NCBI GenBank assembly: GCA_945870545.1
Contig: CAMBTF010000084.1
Coordinates: forward strand, 1 to 7,166
Length of the DNA: 7,166 bases
Source: Akkermansia muciniphila
GTDB taxonomy: Bacteria > Verrucomicrobiota > Verrucomicrobiia > Verrucomicrobiales > Akkermansiaceae
Direction: 5' to 3'
The stretch's first letter is position 1. Each line of letters begins with the position of its first letter. Below, piece by piece: positions 6,211-7,166 of this stretch. The notes below the pieces were generated by a model that was given only the letters and a program-made list of their open reading frames with translations, ran no database searches and had not been told where the DNA came from. A program made the position numbers and the translations under genes.

Positions 6211-6236
6211 TGGAGAGCCGCGCCTGTGGCCGGCTT
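6211..6236 (+). repeat. REP-like element copy B (at the RAYT start)
   Basis: This is an exact 26-base match to the core of copy A in the same orientation, and the exact inverse of copy C. It ends two bases upstream of the RAYT ATG. On the transcript it occupies the place where a ribosome binding site would be expected. Confidence 0.93.
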
Positions 6237-6256
6237 ATTGCGTAGGTTGGGGGAAG

Positions 6257-6282
6257 AAGCCGGCCACAGGCGCGGCTCTCCA
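6257..6282 (-). repeat. REP-like element copy C (3' of the DUF3500 gene)
   Basis: This is an exact 26-base inverted copy of A and B. It is separated from B by 20 bases (6237-6256), so B and C can pair into one long hairpin with a 26-base-pair stem and a 20-base loop, resembling a BIME-type paired REP. It starts 8 bases past the DUF3500 stop. The hairpin could stop or stabilise the DUF3500 transcript, but no T-run follows it. Confidence 0.93.
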
Positions 6283-6290
6283 GTAGGTGC

Positions 6291-7166
6291 TCAATGATCC
6301 TCACCGACATGCCCGCCCAGCAGGTCGCGGCCGAAGTCGTTGGCGCTGTCTCTCCAGACGGCATGGATGTGGTTGCCGTTGTTCTGGACGTTGGCGACTT
6401 CCACTAGGAACGTAGTACCTTGAATGCGGTAGTAGTAAGGCTCGCCGCGCTTGAGGCCGCCCGCCCAGCCGAAGCGGAGGTTTCCCATGTCGGCGCTGAT
6501 TTTCGCGATGTCGGCTTCCGCGAGTTCCTTGCGGTGGCGGTTCGCGTAAACGGCGATGAGTTCCTTCAACGCCTGTTGCTGGGCGGCGGTCATTTCCTTG
6601 GCTTTCACGCCGACCGGTTCCAGTTGCTTCACGGCGCGATCCTCGGCGGTAAGGATCTCGGCGGGCGGCTTTTCGGAATAGACGACCGCCTTGCCGCTTT
6701 CCACGAGTGTGATGGCGAGGGCGCGGGCGAGGTCTTCCTCGGCATGGAAAGGACGCGTGCCTTTCATCTTGTGATCGATGATGACCTCGCCTGGATTCGC
6801 CGCGAAAAAGGAGGGCGTGACGGCGACCGTCTTGCCATCGATGACAGTGTAGTTGAGCGAAAGGTGATGACCCTCGAAGCGCCATGCCCATGTGCCGCCG
6901 GCTTTCGGCTCGCCGAAGACGGAGGTGAAATAGGCTTTGTGATTTCGGAACTCGGGACGTTTTTCGATCTCGCCGAGAAACGCTTCCAGCGCGATCACGG
7001 CATCGACCTTTTCCAGGCCGGGATCGCTGAGCGCAGTCTTGAGAAGGGCGCGCACGAGGGCGGTTTGCTTCTCATTGAGCTCCTCCAGTGCCAGGCCTTT
7101 GCGTTCGCGGGGGATGAAGCCCCAGTTCTCGCGCTGGTCGGCGGCGAAGGGGAACTTTGCTTTCTT
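6291..7166 (-). CDS. DUF3500 family protein, 5' end outside window
   Basis: The visible 291 residues read in one frame from the window edge to the TGA at 6291-6293. They match the DUF3500 family nearly throughout. An N-terminal FPFAADQRENWGFIPRERKG block is followed by a helix with ELNEKQTALVRALLKTALSD. Next come WAWRFEGHHLSLNYTVIDG, FFAANPGEV and the EEDLARALA helix. The highly conserved end has FGWAGGLKRGEPYYYRIQG, NHIHAVWRD and NDFGRDLL. Repeated conserved His, Trp and Asp/Arg residues suggest a catalytic or metal-binding site, but I know of no established function for the family. Members usually carry an export signal, which would lie outside this window. The internal GTG at 7055 lies within the family-conserved helix, so it is not the start. 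The gene ends 5 bases before the RAYT unit and lies on the same strand as RAYT, hydrolase and rhomboid. Confidence 0.88.
   Translation of the reverse strand, partial: KKAKFPFAADQRENWGFIPRERKGLALEELNEKQTALVRALLKTALSDPGLEKVDAVIALEAFLGEIEKRPEFRNHKAYFTSVFGEPKAGGTWAWRFEGHHLSLNYTVIDGKTVAVTPSFFAANPGEVIIDHKMKGTRPFHAEEDLARALAITLVESGKAVVYSEKPPAEILTAEDRAVKQLEPVGVKAKEMTAAQQQALKELIAVYANRHRKELAEADIAKISADMGNLRFGWAGGLKRGEPYYYRIQGTTFLVEVANVQNNGNHIHAVWRDSANDFGRDLLGGHVGEDH

Larger units (their letters stand above)
5565..6285 (-). mobile_element. RAYT/REP unit bounded by 31-base inverted repeats
   Basis: The unit contains the transposase gene plus three REP-like copies. The outer copies (5565-5595 and 6255-6285) are perfect inverted repeats of 31 bases, and a third copy lies inside at 6211-6236. 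In the transposase's own direction the order is REP C, inverted REP B, gene, REP A. The whole is about 720 bases and sits between the DUF3500 and hydrolase genes, 5 bases after the DUF3500 stop at its right edge. It looks like an autonomous source element for a REP family. Whether the outer repeats are true element ends is an inference; RAYTs are usually domesticated and not mobile as units. Confidence 0.72.

Noticed and set aside
6211..6282. B/C inverted pair as a two-unit CRISPR or an intrinsic terminator
   Set aside because: The copies are inverted, not direct, with one 20-base gap, so it is not a CRISPR; no T-run follows the stem, so a classical intrinsic terminator is not supported.
6209..6364. 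52-codon upstream extension of the RAYT frame
   Set aside because: It translates REP copies B and C and the overlapping end of the DUF3500 gene, and family members begin at about the MPDYF position.

Overview
The window is GC-rich (roughly 60% by eye) and densely coded. Family content points to a Gram-negative-type bacterium, most likely Verrucomicrobiota (Luteolibacter/Haloferula-like). The evidence is a TonB-ExbB-ExbD cluster whose TonB-like protein has a long charged Pro/Glu/Lys linker, a REP-associated tyrosine transposase (RAYT) of a type I associate with that phylum, and a DUF3500 protein. The taxonomic call is an inference from remembered family resemblance, not from a search.

Layout. 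Positions 3-206 (+) are the 3' end of a VapC-type PIN-domain toxin gene whose start and presumed antitoxin lie outside the window. Facing it, positions 2442-226 (-) hold a three-gene energy-transduction operon in the order tonB-like, exbB, exbD. A 98-base region (2443-2540) separates this operon from a divergent CPA2/Kef-type cation:proton antiporter (2541-3815, +). The antiporter's 3' end overlaps tail-to-tail by 43 bases with a rhomboid intramembrane protease (4636-3773, -). The rhomboid start (GTG) overlaps by 8 bases the end of an alpha/beta hydrolase gene (5546-4629, -), so these two look translationally coupled.

Upstream of the hydrolase, on the same strand, is a compact RAYT unit (about 5565-6285). 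It contains a 200-residue HUH/Y1 transposase gene and three copies of a 26-base REP-like palindromic element. Two copies form a near-adjacent inverted pair just before the RAYT start codon. The third lies just after its stop codon, in the leader of the hydrolase gene. The outermost copies match over 31 bases in inverted orientation, so the unit is bounded by inverted repeats. The right edge (6291-7166, -) is the 3' part of a DUF3500 gene that runs out of the window.

How the genes work together. TonB-ExbB-ExbD uses the proton gradient to energise outer-membrane transport, and the divergent antiporter also depends on that gradient, but shared regulation is only a possibility. Hydrolase and rhomboid probably share a transcript. 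The RAYT/REP unit is the clearest unusual structure: a candidate source element for a REP family, inserted between DUF3500 and the hydrolase. No RNA genes, CRISPR array or clear novel defence system are seen.
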